From the NCBI RefSeq assembly GCF_001684975.1, contig NZ_MAYH01000034.1, positions 496,001-560,000 of the forward strand: a DNA stretch of 64,000 nucleotides, written 5' to 3'. The DNA is from Chryseobacterium artocarpi (lineage in GTDB: Bacteria; Bacteroidota; Bacteroidia; Flavobacteriales; Weeksellaceae). Shown here piece by piece: positions 28,515 to 37,526 of the stretch (positions are counted from its first letter, which is position 1; every line of letters begins with the position of its first letter). A program made the position numbers and the translations under genes. The notes below the pieces were generated by a model, which did not search any database, was not told the DNA's origin, and worked only from the letters and a program-made list of their open reading frames with translations.

Positions 28515-28546
28515 CAAATATAGAACAGATTTTTTGAATTCTCAAA
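28515..28546 (-). promoter_or_regulatory. Candidate tRNA-cluster promoter
   Basis: TTTG (28543-28546), a 20-nt spacer and TATATTTG (28515-28522) on the minus strand, a good Bacteroidetes promoter. It is just upstream of the first tRNA and downstream of hpf. Confidence 0.65.
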
Positions 28547-28576
28547 TATTTTATAAACTTTTTTTTAACTTTTTTT

Positions 28577-28867
28577 CTATGCCATTTCTTTTTTCTTGAT
28601 TAATAGCTTTTTAGCTGTATCAACACAAAGGTCCAAACTTTCTTCAAAACTTGCCGAAGTCTTCTTTACTACGATATCATCACCCGGAACCGCCAAAATA
28701 ATCTCGGCTGTCTTATTAGCTTTATCAGCATTATTTTCTACTTTTAGAAATACTTTACACTCTTGAATTTTGTCATAGAATGTATCTAGCTTACCTACTT
28801 TTTTGTCGATGTGTGATTCTAGTGGTTCGTGTGGAGTTAAACCAATTGATTGAACTGTGATCTTCAT
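28577..28867 (-). CDS. hpf: Ribosome hibernation-promoting factor, short form (HPF/RaiA family)
   Basis: 96 residues, matching the short HPF/YfiA fold (beta-alpha-beta-beta-beta-alpha) without the C-terminal dimerisation domain of long HPF. It binds the 30S decoding region in stationary phase and blocks translation. Its ATG overlaps the stop of the recombinase gene by 4 bp (ATGA), so translation is probably coupled. The rpsU - recombinase - hpf - tRNA order is conserved in Bacteroidetes as far as I recall. Confidence 0.88.
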   Translation of the reverse strand: MKITVQSIGLTPHEPLESHIDKKVGKLDTFYDKIQECKVFLKVENNADKANKTAEIILAVPGDDIVVKKTSASFEESLDLCVDTAKKLLIKKKEMA

Positions 28868-29751
28868 AATTCTTCTTTTTTTGATGCTCGAGGGTGAGCC
28901 TGATTAAACACTTTTTTCAATTGTTCAATATTAGCATTCGTATAGACTTGAGTACTGGCAAGACTGGAATGCCCTAATATTTTTTTTACTTTGGAGATCT
29001 CCGCCCCATTATCCAATACGTGAGTAGCAAAGCTATGCCGAAGGATGTGAGGACTTTTTTTTTCTTTTGTTGTAACAAGACTAAGGTACTTATTAACTAC
29101 CACATAAACAAATTTTTCGTTGAGTTTTTTCCCTTTCTTGTTGACAAAGAAATATGATTTAAATTCTGTCTGTGGATTTCTTATTTCCAAATAACTTTTA
29201 AGAAGTTCAGACAAATCATTGGAAATAGGAACTACCCTTTGTTTATTCCCTTTTCCTATGATCCTTAATTCATTTTCATTTAAATCTACATGTTCAAATA
29301 CCAGACCACAAAGTTCTGCCTTACGCATTCCTGTTTGATAAAGTACCTCTATTATAGATTTTTCCAATATATCATCGATATGATCAAACACGTGCTCACT
29401 AAGATCCGTCATTTCTTCTTTAGACATAGGAATCTGTTTTTCAGCATAAAACTTCAAGGAAGAAATCCCTTCGGTAGGAGAAACTTTGATCTCACCAATT
29501 TTTAAAAGAAATAGATAAAAACTTCTAAGAGATGAAAGTTTCCTGTTAATACTTCTTTTGGAAATATTATTCTCACTTAATTCAACAATAAAGTTTCTGA
29601 TTATTTTCTTAGTTGCCTTGGTTATATCTTCTGAAGATTCAGTTCGCATATAGAAATGCAAAAAGTCGTCAAGGTCTTTTTTATAGCTTGTAATAGTATG
29701 AGGAGAATACCTCTTTTCGAACTGCAAATATTCTAAAAATTTATCCAGCAT
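28864..29751 (-). CDS. XerC-like tyrosine recombinase
   Basis: 295 residues from the ATG at 29749-29751 (MLDKFLEY); an in-frame start at 29778 would add nine residues. The N-terminal SAM-like core-binding domain (FEKRYSPHTITSYKKDL) precedes the catalytic domain, which has the R of YQTGMRKAEL, a Lys in GKGNKQRVV, HILRHSFATH (H-x-x-R), GHSS and a final tyrosine in STQVYTN. This is the XerC/XerD type that resolves chromosome dimers. It is part of a conserved housekeeping context and shows no sign of an integron or prophage. It overlaps hpf by 4 bp. Confidence 0.88.
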   Translation of the reverse strand: MLDKFLEYLQFEKRYSPHTITSYKKDLDDFLHFYMRTESSEDITKATKKIIRNFIVELSENNISKRSINRKLSSLRSFYLFLLKIGEIKVSPTEGISSLKFYAEKQIPMSKEEMTDLSEHVFDHIDDILEKSIIEVLYQTGMRKAELCGLVFEHVDLNENELRIIGKGNKQRVVPISNDLSELLKSYLEIRNPQTEFKSYFFVNKKGKKLNEKFVYVVVNKYLSLVTTKEKKSPHILRHSFATHVLDNGAEISKVKKILGHSSLASTQVYTNANIEQLKKVFNQAHPRASKKEEL

Positions 29752-29830
29752 CGTTATCGTATAAAAACAAAAATTCACTTCTCAAATATAAGAATTTAAG
29801 AAGTGAATTAATATGTGGTTAAGAAAAATC

Positions 29831-30028
29831 TTAAGCCTGCTCTTCCTTGCTAAGTGCTCTTTGTTTGTAAGCCGCTTTTAATCTAGCTTGTCTTAACGTT
29901 ACTGAAGGCTTAATGAACTGTTGTCTAGCTCTTAATTGACGAACTGTACCAGTTTTGTCAAATTTTCTTTTATATTTTTTTAATGCTCTGTCGATGGATT
30001 CACCATCTTTTACTGGAATTATTAACAT
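29831..30028 (-). CDS. rpsU: 30S ribosomal protein S21 (bS21)
   Basis: 65 residues, Lys/Arg-rich with the S21 pattern (ALKKYKRKFDKTGTVRQLR). It joins the small subunit near the anti-Shine-Dalgarno end of 16S rRNA. A promoter candidate is upstream and the recombinase gene follows after 79 bp. Confidence 0.95.
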   Translation of the reverse strand: MLIIPVKDGESIDRALKKYKRKFDKTGTVRQLRARQQFIKPSVTLRQARLKAAYKQRALSKEEQA

Positions 30029-30051
30029 ATTTTACATCTCATTTTGGATTG

Positions 30052-30082
30052 CAAAACTAGGCATTATTTCTTAAAGTACAAA
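30052..30082 (-). promoter_or_regulatory. Candidate rpsU promoter
   Basis: TTTG (30079-30082), 19-nt spacer, TAGTTTTG (30052-30059) on the minus strand. The predicted leader is short, about 20 nt. Confidence 0.6.
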
Positions 30083-30272
30083 ATATATTACCAGAAACAA
30101 TCTATAATACTCTTTACACCTTTGCAAAAACCTAGTAACAAAGGTAGTTAACACCTTTTATTTTTTTATCCACAATTACCAAACATTTGAATTACAGGGA
30201 CTGCATTATCTTTATTTTGATCTTATTTTTCATCAAAACAGACAACATTAATGATATATAAACAAAAAGCAT

Positions 30273-30280
30273 TATCTTTG
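30273..30280 (+). promoter_or_regulatory. Candidate -7 element for ssrA
   Basis: TATCTTTG on the plus strand, 16 nt upstream of the tmRNA 5' end, matches TAnnTTTG. The -33 element is not clear. Confidence 0.5.
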
Positions 30281-30296
30281 CGTTCACTTTACACAT

Positions 30297-30695
30297 GGGG
30301 TTGACTGGTTTCGACAGCAAGACCAATGGGTAAGTAAGCATGCAGAGAACCGTAGCGCGATCTCTATAATCCCTTGCTACAAAATTTTAACTGGCAACGA
30401 AGAGTTCGCTCTTGCAGCTTAATATCGAAGTATAGTAGATCAAGCGTTTTCCCGAAGATTTTAGTAGGGAAGCAAGATATTCCACAAATGCTCTGTTCTG
30501 CGGCGTTTGATTCTGGGATATAGGAATGCAGAAATAAGGCTTTAGAAGCTTTGACTAAAGCTCGAAAACTTCAGAAGATAAGCTGGTAGTTGGGTGTCTA
30601 TCCTCTGCTTCCAGTCGAAAACCAATGGTAGAATAAGCATGTAGAAAGCTTATGTATTGCTTGTTTGGACGAGGGTTCGAATCCCTCCAACTCCA
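30297..30695 (+). ncRNA. ssrA: Transfer-messenger RNA (tmRNA)
   Basis: About 399 nt. The 5' end GGGGTTGACTGGTTTCGAC pairs through an acceptor stem with the 3' end CAACTCC plus A. The 3' end carries a tRNA-like GGTTCGAATCC T-arm. The tag reading frame runs from a likely resume codon GGC at 30393-30395 to TAA at 30420-30422, encoding GNEEFALAA after the charged alanine; the final ALAA is the usual protease signal. It rescues stalled ribosomes with SmpB. The exact resume codon is inferred. Confidence 0.93.
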
Positions 30696-30698
30696 CTT

Positions 30699-30735
30699 AA
30701 AAAAGAGAATTTGTATTATACATTTTCTCTTTTTT
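30699..30735 (+). terminator. ssrA terminator
   Basis: Stem AAAAGAGAA / TTCTCTTTT and a following run of T on the plus strand, 3-4 nt past the tmRNA end. Confidence 0.75.
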
Positions 30736-30772
30736 TTTATTTTAAGCCATATAAGTGGCGATAGAAAATAAC

Positions 30773-30815
30773 AATTCCAGCTATTTCATAAAAACCTATG
30801 ATAATAACTGGAATT
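30773..30815 (-). terminator. Long imperfect hairpin after fabV
   Basis: Outer stem AATTCCAG / CTGGAATT and inner stem TCATA / TATGA within 43 nt, located 21 bp past the fabV stop. It may terminate fabV; its T tract is weak. Confidence 0.45.
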
Positions 30816-30836
30816 TAATTTATTATATAAAATATT

Positions 30837-32030
30837 CTACTCTACCAATCCTGGGATTTCTTGTAGTTCATTGACGTCTACATCATAATCTACAGCATCA
30901 TATCCAAAACCAAATAGTTTAAAGAAATCATTTCTATATCCTTCCAGGTCTGCAATTTCCCCAATATTTTCAGTAGTTACTTTATCCCACAACTGCGATA
31001 CTTTTGCCTGTATATCAGGTCTCATTTCCCAGTCATCAATTCTGATTCTTCCTTTTTCATCCGTTGGAATCTCTCCAGAAAACAGCTTAGTTTCAAACAA
31101 TCTATAGATTTGTTCGATACAACCTTCATGAACCCCTTCTTCTTTCATCGCCTTATATAAAAGGGAAATATAAAGAGGAATTACCGGAATTGCAGAACTC
31201 GCCTGAGTAACCAAAGCCTTATTAACAGAAACATAAGCTTTTCCATCAATATCTTTAAGCTTTTCAGAAATTTTAAATGCCGATTGCTCCAAATGATCTT
31301 TTGCTCTCCCTATACTTCCGTTTCTGTATATTGGAGTCGTCACTTCAGGACCTACATATGAATAAGCTATAGTTAAACATTCAGAAGACAGAACATCTTC
31401 CTTTTTAAGGATATCAATCCATCTTTCCCAATCATCGCCCCCCATTACTTCTACTGTATTATTTACCTCTTCTTCAGTACACGGCTCTATTACAACATTA
31501 GAAACCGTTCCTGAATGAAAATCTACAGTTTTATTTTCAAAAGTTTTTCCTATTGGTTTAATAACGGAATTATAAACTTGCTGCGTATCAGGATGCACTT
31601 TTCTTGGAGAAGCAAGACTATATATTACCAAATCGATTTTCTTCAGATCAGATTTAATAAGATCTATCGTTTTTTGCTTTATTTCATTTGAAAACGCATC
31701 TCCATTAATACTTTTAGCATACAACCCTTTCTCATGAGCTTCTTTTTCAAAAGCTACAGTATTGTACCAACCTGGTGTAGCAGGCTTCCCTTCCATTGGA
31801 GGTTTCTCAAAGAACACACCTATCGTAGAAGAATCTGATCCGAAAGCACTCACAATTCTGGACGCTAATCCAAAACCCGTAGACGCTCCTATGACAAGAA
31901 CATTTTTAGGACCATCAGCAATTTTCCCTTTTAATCTTGTAAAATCAATCTGATCAGTAACATTTTTTTCACATCCCTCAGGATGAGCTGTAAGGCAAAT
32001 AAAACCCCTTACTCTTGGTTTAATAATCAT
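30837..32030 (-). CDS. fabV: Trans-2-enoyl-CoA/enoyl-ACP reductase FabV
   Basis: 397 residues, the FabV size. NAD(H)-dependent reduction of the trans-2-enoyl thioester is the last step of fatty-acid elongation. The Rossmann motif near residues 43-55 (VLVIGASTGFGLASR) and the FabV active-site signature Y-x8-K (Y235 and K244 in TTPIYRNGSIGRAK) are intact. FabV enzymes are generally insensitive to triclosan, unlike FabI. It is a single gene between tmRNA and the catB-type gene; acpP and fabF lie 1.3 kb away on the other strand. Confidence 0.95.
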   Translation of the reverse strand: MIIKPRVRGFICLTAHPEGCEKNVTDQIDFTRLKGKIADGPKNVLVIGASTGFGLASRIVSAFGSDSSTIGVFFEKPPMEGKPATPGWYNTVAFEKEAHEKGLYAKSINGDAFSNEIKQKTIDLIKSDLKKIDLVIYSLASPRKVHPDTQQVYNSVIKPIGKTFENKTVDFHSGTVSNVVIEPCTEEEVNNTVEVMGGDDWERWIDILKKEDVLSSECLTIAYSYVGPEVTTPIYRNGSIGRAKDHLEQSAFKISEKLKDIDGKAYVSVNKALVTQASSAIPVIPLYISLLYKAMKEEGVHEGCIEQIYRLFETKLFSGEIPTDEKGRIRIDDWEMRPDIQAKVSQLWDKVTTENIGEIADLEGYRNDFFKLFGFGYDAVDYDVDVNELQEIPGLVE

Positions 32031-32267
32031 AAAATTTAATTTATTACCTATCTATAATTTCAGAAAGATGATACTGTGAAGACACGAGCTTAAATACAAG
32101 TTTATGCGCATTACAATTTCATCAGAAACTCCGAAAATACTTCATTATATATTAAACCGACAAGATAAGAAAAATTTTAGATTGTATTCTTAAAAGAATC
32201 ATTCGTTAAATACTTTAATAATAATATTCAAGAGTAAAAGATCAGGTATTTAAAATTATTATAAAAC

Positions 32268-32292
32268 AAAAAGACTCTGCAACAGAGCCTTT
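32268..32292 (-). terminator. Terminator of the acetyltransferase gene
   Basis: Stem AAG-CTCTG / CAGAG-CTT with one mismatch and a 3-nt loop, followed by TTTTT on the minus strand. Confidence 0.6.
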
Positions 32293-32297
32293 ATATA

Positions 32298-32927
32298 CTA
32301 TTTCATTCTCTTATAAAATTCATACAGCTTTTCAATATCTGCGGAACAAAGAATTGGTATTGCATCTTTCAGAATGTCTTCATCCCATTCCCACCACTTC
32401 ATTTCAAGAAGTAATTGAATATGATTTTCATTAAATCTTTTCTTAATAGGTTTCGCAGGATTCCCAGCAACAATAGTATAAGGCTCTACATCTTTTGCAA
32501 CCAGGGCACGGCTTCCTATTACCGCTCCGTCACCTATTTTAATTCCAGGCATAATCATAGCTTCAGCCCCTATCCAGACATCATTACCAATAATAGTATC
32601 TCCCGCAGGGATAAAAGCATTCTTGCTATCTTTAAAACATTCAATTTCTGACATATAAAAGAAAGGAAAACTTGAAATCCAGTCATAGCGATGTCCCTGA
32701 TTTCCACACATGATAAAGTTGGCACCTGTTCCAATGGAACAATAGGAACCAATAATCAGTTGATCAACATCATTCCTGTCCGGAAGTAAATAACGGGCAC
32801 AATCGTCAAAAGAATGTCCGTGATAATATCCGGAATAATAGGAATACTTACCTGCAATAATATTAGGATTTTGAATATGGTCTTGTATAATCTTGCCTTT
32901 AAAAGGACTTTCGAAGAAATTTTGCAT
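32298..32927 (-). CDS. catB: CatB-type (hexapeptide) chloramphenicol acetyltransferase
   Basis: 209 residues of the xenobiotic acetyltransferase left-handed beta-helix family. The N-terminal segments ESPFKGK and [25 protein letters not shown] match the CatB signature, and the catalytic histidine is His79 in NQGHRYDW. Hexapeptide repeats ([27 protein letters not shown]) follow, then a final helical region. It would transfer acetyl from acetyl-CoA to chloramphenicol. It is a lone chromosomal gene with a promoter candidate and no integron or transposon nearby, so an intrinsic gene is likely. A related acetyltransferase with another substrate cannot be excluded. Confidence 0.88.
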   Translation of the reverse strand: MQNFFESPFKGKIIQDHIQNPNIIAGKYSYYSGYYHGHSFDDCARYLLPDRNDVDQLIIGSYCSIGTGANFIMCGNQGHRYDWISSFPFFYMSEIECFKDSKNAFIPAGDTIIGNDVWIGAEAMIMPGIKIGDGAVIGSRALVAKDVEPYTIVAGNPAKPIKKRFNENHIQLLLEMKWWEWDEDILKDAIPILCSADIEKLYEFYKRMK

Positions 32928-33039
32928 TTTTTAGCTTTTAAATATAACATATAGAAATATTGGAATAGCAGAGAACTATTCCGGTAATACATTCGGATTT
33001 GTTAATTCAAAAAAGCTAACGTGTTAATTTCATGACAAC

Positions 33040-33047
33040 CAAATATA
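33040..33047 (-). promoter_or_regulatory. Candidate -7 element for catB
   Basis: TATATTTG on the minus strand. It would give a leader of about 105 nt. No convincing -33 element at the usual distance. Confidence 0.35.
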
Positions 33048-33280
33048 GACAAAAACTCTGAATCTTTCTGTCAATTTAAGGCTCTACATGACAAAAACCA
33101 GCCTTATTTAATGATTTTATCTACAAAATAAGTCCACTATTCCGTAAATATTTTTTAATCATCTATAATACAACAAAATATAAACAACTGAAAACTAAAA
33201 CACTAAAGCTTATTAATCCAAAATGATAGTCACTGCACCACAAAAAAGACTAAAAAAATGTTTTATCGTAAAGAATTTTA

Positions 33281-33288
33281 TATATTTG
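33281..33288 (+). promoter_or_regulatory. Candidate -7 element for the acpP operon
   Basis: TATATTTG on the plus strand, 31 bp upstream of the acpP ATG, exactly matching TAnnTTTG. The -33 element is weak. Confidence 0.6.
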
Positions 33289-33319
33289 CACCATCTAACA
33301 ATTAAAAAAATAATTTACT

Positions 33320-33559
33320 ATGTCAGACATTGCATCAAGAGTAAAAGCTATCATCGCTGATAAGCTTGACGTTGAAGAAACAGAAGTAACTCCTGAAGCT
33401 AGCTTCACTAACGATTTAGGAGCTGATTCACTAGATACAGTTGAACTAATCATGGAATTTGAAAAAGAATTTAACATTCAAATCCCTGATGATCAAGCTG
33501 AAAAAATTACTACTGTAGGACACGCTATCGCTTACATCGAAGAAGTAGTAAATAAATAA
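33320..33559 (+). CDS. acpP: Acyl carrier protein
   Basis: 79 residues, acidic, with the phosphopantetheine-carrying Ser37 in [10 protein letters not shown]. It shuttles acyl chains during fatty-acid synthesis. First gene of a plus-strand operon with fabF 34 bp downstream. Confidence 0.98.
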   Translation: MSDIASRVKAIIADKLDVEETEVTPEASFTNDLGADSLDTVELIMEFEKEFNIQIPDDQAEKITTVGHAIAYIEEVVNK

Positions 33560-33593
33560 TATTCTTCAACAAAAAAGAAAATTTTAAAAGTTT

Positions 33594-34838
33594 ATGGAAT
33601 TAAAAAGAGTAGTTGTAACCGGATTTGGAGCAATAACACCAATAGGAAATAATGCAAAAGAATACTGGGAAAATCTTGTGAAAGGTGAGAGCGGAGCCGC
33701 TCCGATTACTCTTTTTGATGCCACAAACTTTAAAACAAAGTTCGCTTGTGAAGTGAAAAATTTCGATCCGTTGCAGCATTTCGATAAGAAAGAAGCTAAA
33801 AAAATGGACCGAAATACCCAATTGGGACTTGTTGCTGCTAAAGAAGCAGTAGCACATTCCAAAATTATAGAAGACAATGTAGATAAAAACAGAGTCGGTG
33901 TAGTTTGGGGATCAGGAATCGGAGGTTTAGAAACATTCGAAACAGAAGTTTTAGGATGGGCAAATACTGAAATTCCTAGATTCAACCCGTTCTTTATTCC
34001 AAAAATGATTGCGGATATTACTCCGGGACACATTTCTATTGAGTACGGATTCCACGGACCGAATTATACTACTGTATCTGCATGTGCATCTTCTGCAAAT
34101 GCTATAATCGATTCCAAAATGCTGATCCAACTTGGAAAAGCAGATGTAATTGTGTGCGGAGGCTCTGAAGCAGCCGTTACAGCAAGTGGTGTCGGTGGAT
34201 TTAATGCAATGATGGCACTATCTACAAGAAATGATGATCCGAAAACAGCTTCAAGACCATTTGACAAAGACAGAGATGGATTTGTTTTAGGTGAAGGTGC
34301 AGGATGTATTATTCTTGAAGAATACGAACACGCTGTAAAACGTGGTGCAACAATTTATGCAGAATTAAAAGGAGGTGGTTTAAGTGCTGATGCTTATCAC
34401 ATGACAGCTCCTCACCCTGAAGGTCTTGGCGCTTATCTGGTAATGAAAAGTTGTTTAGAAGATGCAGGTTTAACTGCTGATGAAGTAGATCATATCAATA
34501 TGCATGGTACCTCTACTCCATTAGGAGATATCGCAGAATCTAACGCAATTTCTAAGTTATTAGGCGAGCACGCTTATGACATTCAGATCAATTCTACAAA
34601 ATCAATGACTGGTCACCTTTTAGGTGCGGCAGGTGTTATTGAAGCTATCGCTGCCTTGGGAACTATTATTCATGGTATTGTTCCTCCAACCATCAACCAT
34701 TTTACTGATGATGAGAATATTGACAGCAGACTAAACTTTACGTTTAATACTGCTGCTAAGAAAGATGTAAAAGTAGCCATGAGCAATACTTTTGGGTTTG
34801 GTGGGCATAACGCTTGCGTTCTATTTAAGAAAATCTAA
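33594..34838 (+). CDS. fabF: 3-oxoacyl-ACP synthase II (FabF)
   Basis: 414 residues, the usual KAS II size. Catalytic triad Cys164 (in VSACASS), His304 (in HGTSTPLGD) and His341 (in TGHLLGAAG). It condenses malonyl-ACP with acyl-ACP in chain elongation. It sits between acpP and rnc, a widespread arrangement; rnc follows after 9 bp. Confidence 0.98.
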   Translation: MELKRVVVTGFGAITPIGNNAKEYWENLVKGESGAAPITLFDATNFKTKFACEVKNFDPLQHFDKKEAKKMDRNTQLGLVAAKEAVAHSKIIEDNVDKNRVGVVWGSGIGGLETFETEVLGWANTEIPRFNPFFIPKMIADITPGHISIEYGFHGPNYTTVSACASSANAIIDSKMLIQLGKADVIVCGGSEAAVTASGVGGFNAMMALSTRNDDPKTASRPFDKDRDGFVLGEGAGCIILEEYEHAVKRGATIYAELKGGGLSADAYHMTAPHPEGLGAYLVMKSCLEDAGLTADEVDHINMHGTSTPLGDIAESNAISKLLGEHAYDIQINSTKSMTGHLLGAAGVIEAIAALGTIIHGIVPPTINHFTDDENIDSRLNFTFNTAAKKDVKVAMSNTFGFGGHNACVLFKKI

Positions 34839-34847
34839 ATTCAATGA

Positions 34848-35612
34848 ATGGAGTTACAGAAATACTTTTCTAAATTCCTTCTCAAAAAAAGAAAAAGACA
34901 ATTAACGGAGAGAGATTATTTTCTCAGTACTGAACTTAGAAAAGTTTTAGGTACTGAGGTACAAAATATTGCTCTTTACCGCGAGGCTTTTTCTTTAAAA
35001 AATTCTTCTAAAAATCAAGACAGCAATTATGAAAGGCTTGAATTTTTGGGAGATTCTGTTTTGGGTACAATTATTTCTTGTCATTTGTTCCAGACTTATC
35101 CTCAAGCCAATGAAGGATATCTGACTCAGATGAAATCTAAGATTGTTAATAGGAAAAATCTTAATAAATTAGGGGAAGACCTTAAGCTAACGAATCTTCT
35201 GCAAAAGCAGAACAATTCTTCCGCTTTAGGGGAAAATATCTCCGGAAACTTATTTGAGGCCTTAATCGGTGCCGTATATCTGGACTTTCATTATGATGCT
35301 TGTAAAAGAATCATTCTGGAAAAACTTTTGACCCCTTCCGAGATTAACAAGCTTGAGAACAAAATTGTAAGCTACAAAGGGCTTCTGCTTGAATGGAGCC
35401 AGAAAAAGAAGGTAAATATAAAGTACGAAACCTGCGAAGAAATACAAGCTAATAAAGCTGTGGTCTTCAGATGCCATGTATGGCTGGGAGATGAGAAAAT
35501 TGCCAATGCAACGGAGACTTCCAAGAAAAAAGCTGAAGAAAAGGCAGCACAAAGGGCTTTCTATATTTTAAATAAAAAAGAAAATATACTTGGAAATTCA
35601 AAAACTTTATGA
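34848..35612 (+). CDS. rnc: Ribonuclease III
   Basis: 254 residues. Endonuclease domain with the signature NYERLEFLGDSVL and acidic metal ligands, then a C-terminal double-stranded RNA-binding domain (residues ~175-245, ending ETSKKKAEEKAAQRAFYIL). It cuts rRNA precursors and other dsRNA. It is about 30 residues longer than E. coli RNase III owing to an N-terminal basic extension (KKRKRQ). Its last 23 bp overlap the next gene. Confidence 0.96.
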   Translation: MELQKYFSKFLLKKRKRQLTERDYFLSTELRKVLGTEVQNIALYREAFSLKNSSKNQDSNYERLEFLGDSVLGTIISCHLFQTYPQANEGYLTQMKSKIVNRKNLNKLGEDLKLTNLLQKQNNSSALGENISGNLFEALIGAVYLDFHYDACKRIILEKLLTPSEINKLENKIVSYKGLLLEWSQKKKVNIKYETCEEIQANKAVVFRCHVWLGDEKIANATETSKKKAEEKAAQRAFYILNKKENILGNSKTL

Positions 35613-36063
35613 TCTTGATGATATAGAATTTGAAGATATTGCCATAGGATTGGTAAGATTAGCAAAAAATATACCTGCTCATGAGTTTTTCTACAAAATA
35701 AATCAGACTAATAATCTCAATTTTTCAAGAAAAAAAGATCTTGTCTTTCATGGAGATTATTATGATTATTTTTTTCCAAGATTTGAAGCCTATCACAAGT
35801 ATTCTAAGACCTGTTTCACCTTTATTTCAAATAAATCTTCTGAAAGTAAACAAAAAAAAGTTCAAACCGAGCTCTTTACAGAAGAAGAAAACATTAAATT
35901 TTTATTAAATAATCAGGTAGATGTAGAATATATTCTGCATAGTTCGGAACAGTTTCCTGATTTTTCCGTAATTTTGCTCCCTGAAAATCTTGTGTTTCCA
36001 ATTCAAGATTACACACTGAGTTCTGATGAGGAACTTTATCAAATTATCCAGTATTATGAATAA
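35590..36063 (+). CDS. IPExxxVDY family protein with TTG start
   Basis: 157 residues, an uncharacterised family of Bacteroidetes known by an IPExxxVDY-type motif (IPAHEFFYKIN at about residue 28). No methionine codon exists anywhere in the translated protein. The TTG at 35590-35592 is therefore the only standard start within the rnc 3' end, overlapping rnc by 23 bp, which suggests translational coupling. It overlaps pyk by 8 bp at its end. The function is not known to me. Confidence 0.75.
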   Translation: MEIQKLYDLDDIEFEDIAIGLVRLAKNIPAHEFFYKINQTNNLNFSRKKDLVFHGDYYDYFFPRFEAYHKYSKTCFTFISNKSSESKQKKVQTELFTEEENIKFLLNNQVDVEYILHSSEQFPDFSVILLPENLVFPIQDYTLSSDEELYQIIQYYE

Positions 36064-37501
36064 GTATTTAAAGAAGACAAAAATTATCGCAACACTAGGT
36101 CCTGCTTCTTCATCGAAGGAGGTGATGTTAGATTTAATGAAAGCGGGTGTTGATATTTTCAGAATAAATTTTTCACATGCAGATTACGACTTAGTTCGAA
36201 AAAATATTGAAATAATTAGAGAGCTAAACAGCGAGTATGGTTATTCAGTGGGTATTTTAGGGGACCTTCAGGGACCTAAGCTAAGAGTAGGTGTCGTAAA
36301 AGAAGGATCTTATCTGAATCCAGGAGATATTCTTACCTTCACGAATGAAAAGATGGAGGGAGATTCTACTAAGGTATACATGACTTACCAACAGTTTCCA
36401 CAGGATGTAAAGGTAGGTGAGAGAATTCTTATCGATGATGGTAAACTGGTATTGGAAGTTACTGAAACCAACGAAATCGATACTGTAAAGGCTAAAACCA
36501 TCCAAGGGGGACCTCTAAGCTCTAAGAAAGGGGTAAACCTTCCTAATACATTAGTATCTCTTCCTGCATTGACGGAAAAGGATATTCAGGATGCTAATTT
36601 CATGCTTGACATGGAGGTAGATTGGATCGCTCTTTCTTTCGTTCGTCATGCTCAAGATATTATCGACCTTAAAGAATTAATAGCAAAACATCCAAACGGA
36701 AAATTCAAAACTCCGATTATCGCGAAGATTGAAAAACCTGAAGGGGTTAAAAATATTGAAGAGATCTTATTGGAATGTGACGGGCTGATGGTTGCACGTG
36801 GTGACCTTGGTGTGGAAGTTCCAATGGAAGAAGTTCCTGCTATTCAGAAAAACCTGGTAGAAAAAGCAAGATTCTACTCAAAGCCTGTAATTATCGCTAC
36901 TCAGATGATGGAAACGATGATCAACAGCTTAACTCCAACAAGAGCTGAAGTAAATGACGTTGCAAACTCTGTATTGGATGGTGCTGACGCGGTAATGCTT
37001 TCAGGAGAAACTTCTGTAGGTAGATATCCGGTACAGGTAGTAGAAAACATGGCGAAAATCGTAAAAAACATTGAAACCACACACTTCTACCAACACAAGA
37101 ATGAACCGATTGAAAAAGACTACAACTGTATCGATGAGAGATTCATTACGAACAGAGTATGTCTTGCAGCCGTAAGAATTGCAAAAACTACAAACGTTTC
37201 TGCGATTGTTACATTAACCCATTCAGGGTATACGGCTTTCCAGCTTGCAGCACACAGACCGAATTCTCATATCATCGTTTACAGTGGAAACAGAAGAGTA
37301 ATCACAATGCTGAACCTTCTTTGGGGTGTTCACGCTTACTATTACGATATGAAGAAGTCTACTGATGAGACAATTATCCAGGTAAATATGTTAACACATA
37401 ACTATGGTTATATTGAAACAGGTGACTTCGTTATCAACATTAATGCAACACCGTCTTATGAAGGTGGTAAAACAAACACATTGAGATTGACAACAGTATA
37501 A
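36056..37501 (+). CDS. pyk: Pyruvate kinase
   Basis: 481 residues from ATG 36056-36058 (MNKYLKKTK), which overlaps the previous stop by 8 bp. An in-frame start at 36026 would add ten residues inside that gene. It has TKIIATLGPAS near the start, the active-site region IEKPEGV and MVARGDLGVEVP, and MMETM. It converts phosphoenolpyruvate and ADP to pyruvate and ATP. It is the last gene of the acpP operon and ends before a bidirectional terminator. Confidence 0.97.
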   Translation: MNKYLKKTKIIATLGPASSSKEVMLDLMKAGVDIFRINFSHADYDLVRKNIEIIRELNSEYGYSVGILGDLQGPKLRVGVVKEGSYLNPGDILTFTNEKMEGDSTKVYMTYQQFPQDVKVGERILIDDGKLVLEVTETNEIDTVKAKTIQGGPLSSKKGVNLPNTLVSLPALTEKDIQDANFMLDMEVDWIALSFVRHAQDIIDLKELIAKHPNGKFKTPIIAKIEKPEGVKNIEEILLECDGLMVARGDLGVEVPMEEVPAIQKNLVEKARFYSKPVIIATQMMETMINSLTPTRAEVNDVANSVLDGADAVMLSGETSVGRYPVQVVENMAKIVKNIETTHFYQHKNEPIEKDYNCIDERFITNRVCLAAVRIAKTTNVSAIVTLTHSGYTAFQLAAHRPNSHIIVYSGNRRVITMLNLLWGVHAYYYDMKKSTDETIIQVNMLTHNYGYIETGDFVININATPSYEGGKTNTLRLTTV

Positions 37502-37526
37502 ACAAAGCTGCTTTTGTTAAAATATA

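Larger units (their letters stand above)
32928..33319. other. Divergent promoter region between catB and acpP
   Basis: About 390 bp without a gene; it contains promoter candidates for both sides (33040-33047 for catB, 33281-33288 for acpP). The rest is AT-rich with no other feature seen. Confidence 0.6.

Noticed and set aside
28864..29751. Tyrosine recombinase next to tRNA genes as a possible integrative-element integrase with attachment sites
   Set aside because: It is XerC-like and overlaps hpf in a conserved housekeeping order; no further mobile-element genes are present and the duplicated tRNA block is a local tandem repeat, not a split attachment site.
30273..30735. Possible rRNA or second small RNA near ssrA
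   Set aside because: The whole stretch is explained by tmRNA with its promoter-like site and terminator.
32756..32992. Minus-strand ORF overlapping catB in another frame
   Set aside because: It runs into the catB coding region and has no recognisable features; catB itself is full-length with all signature motifs.
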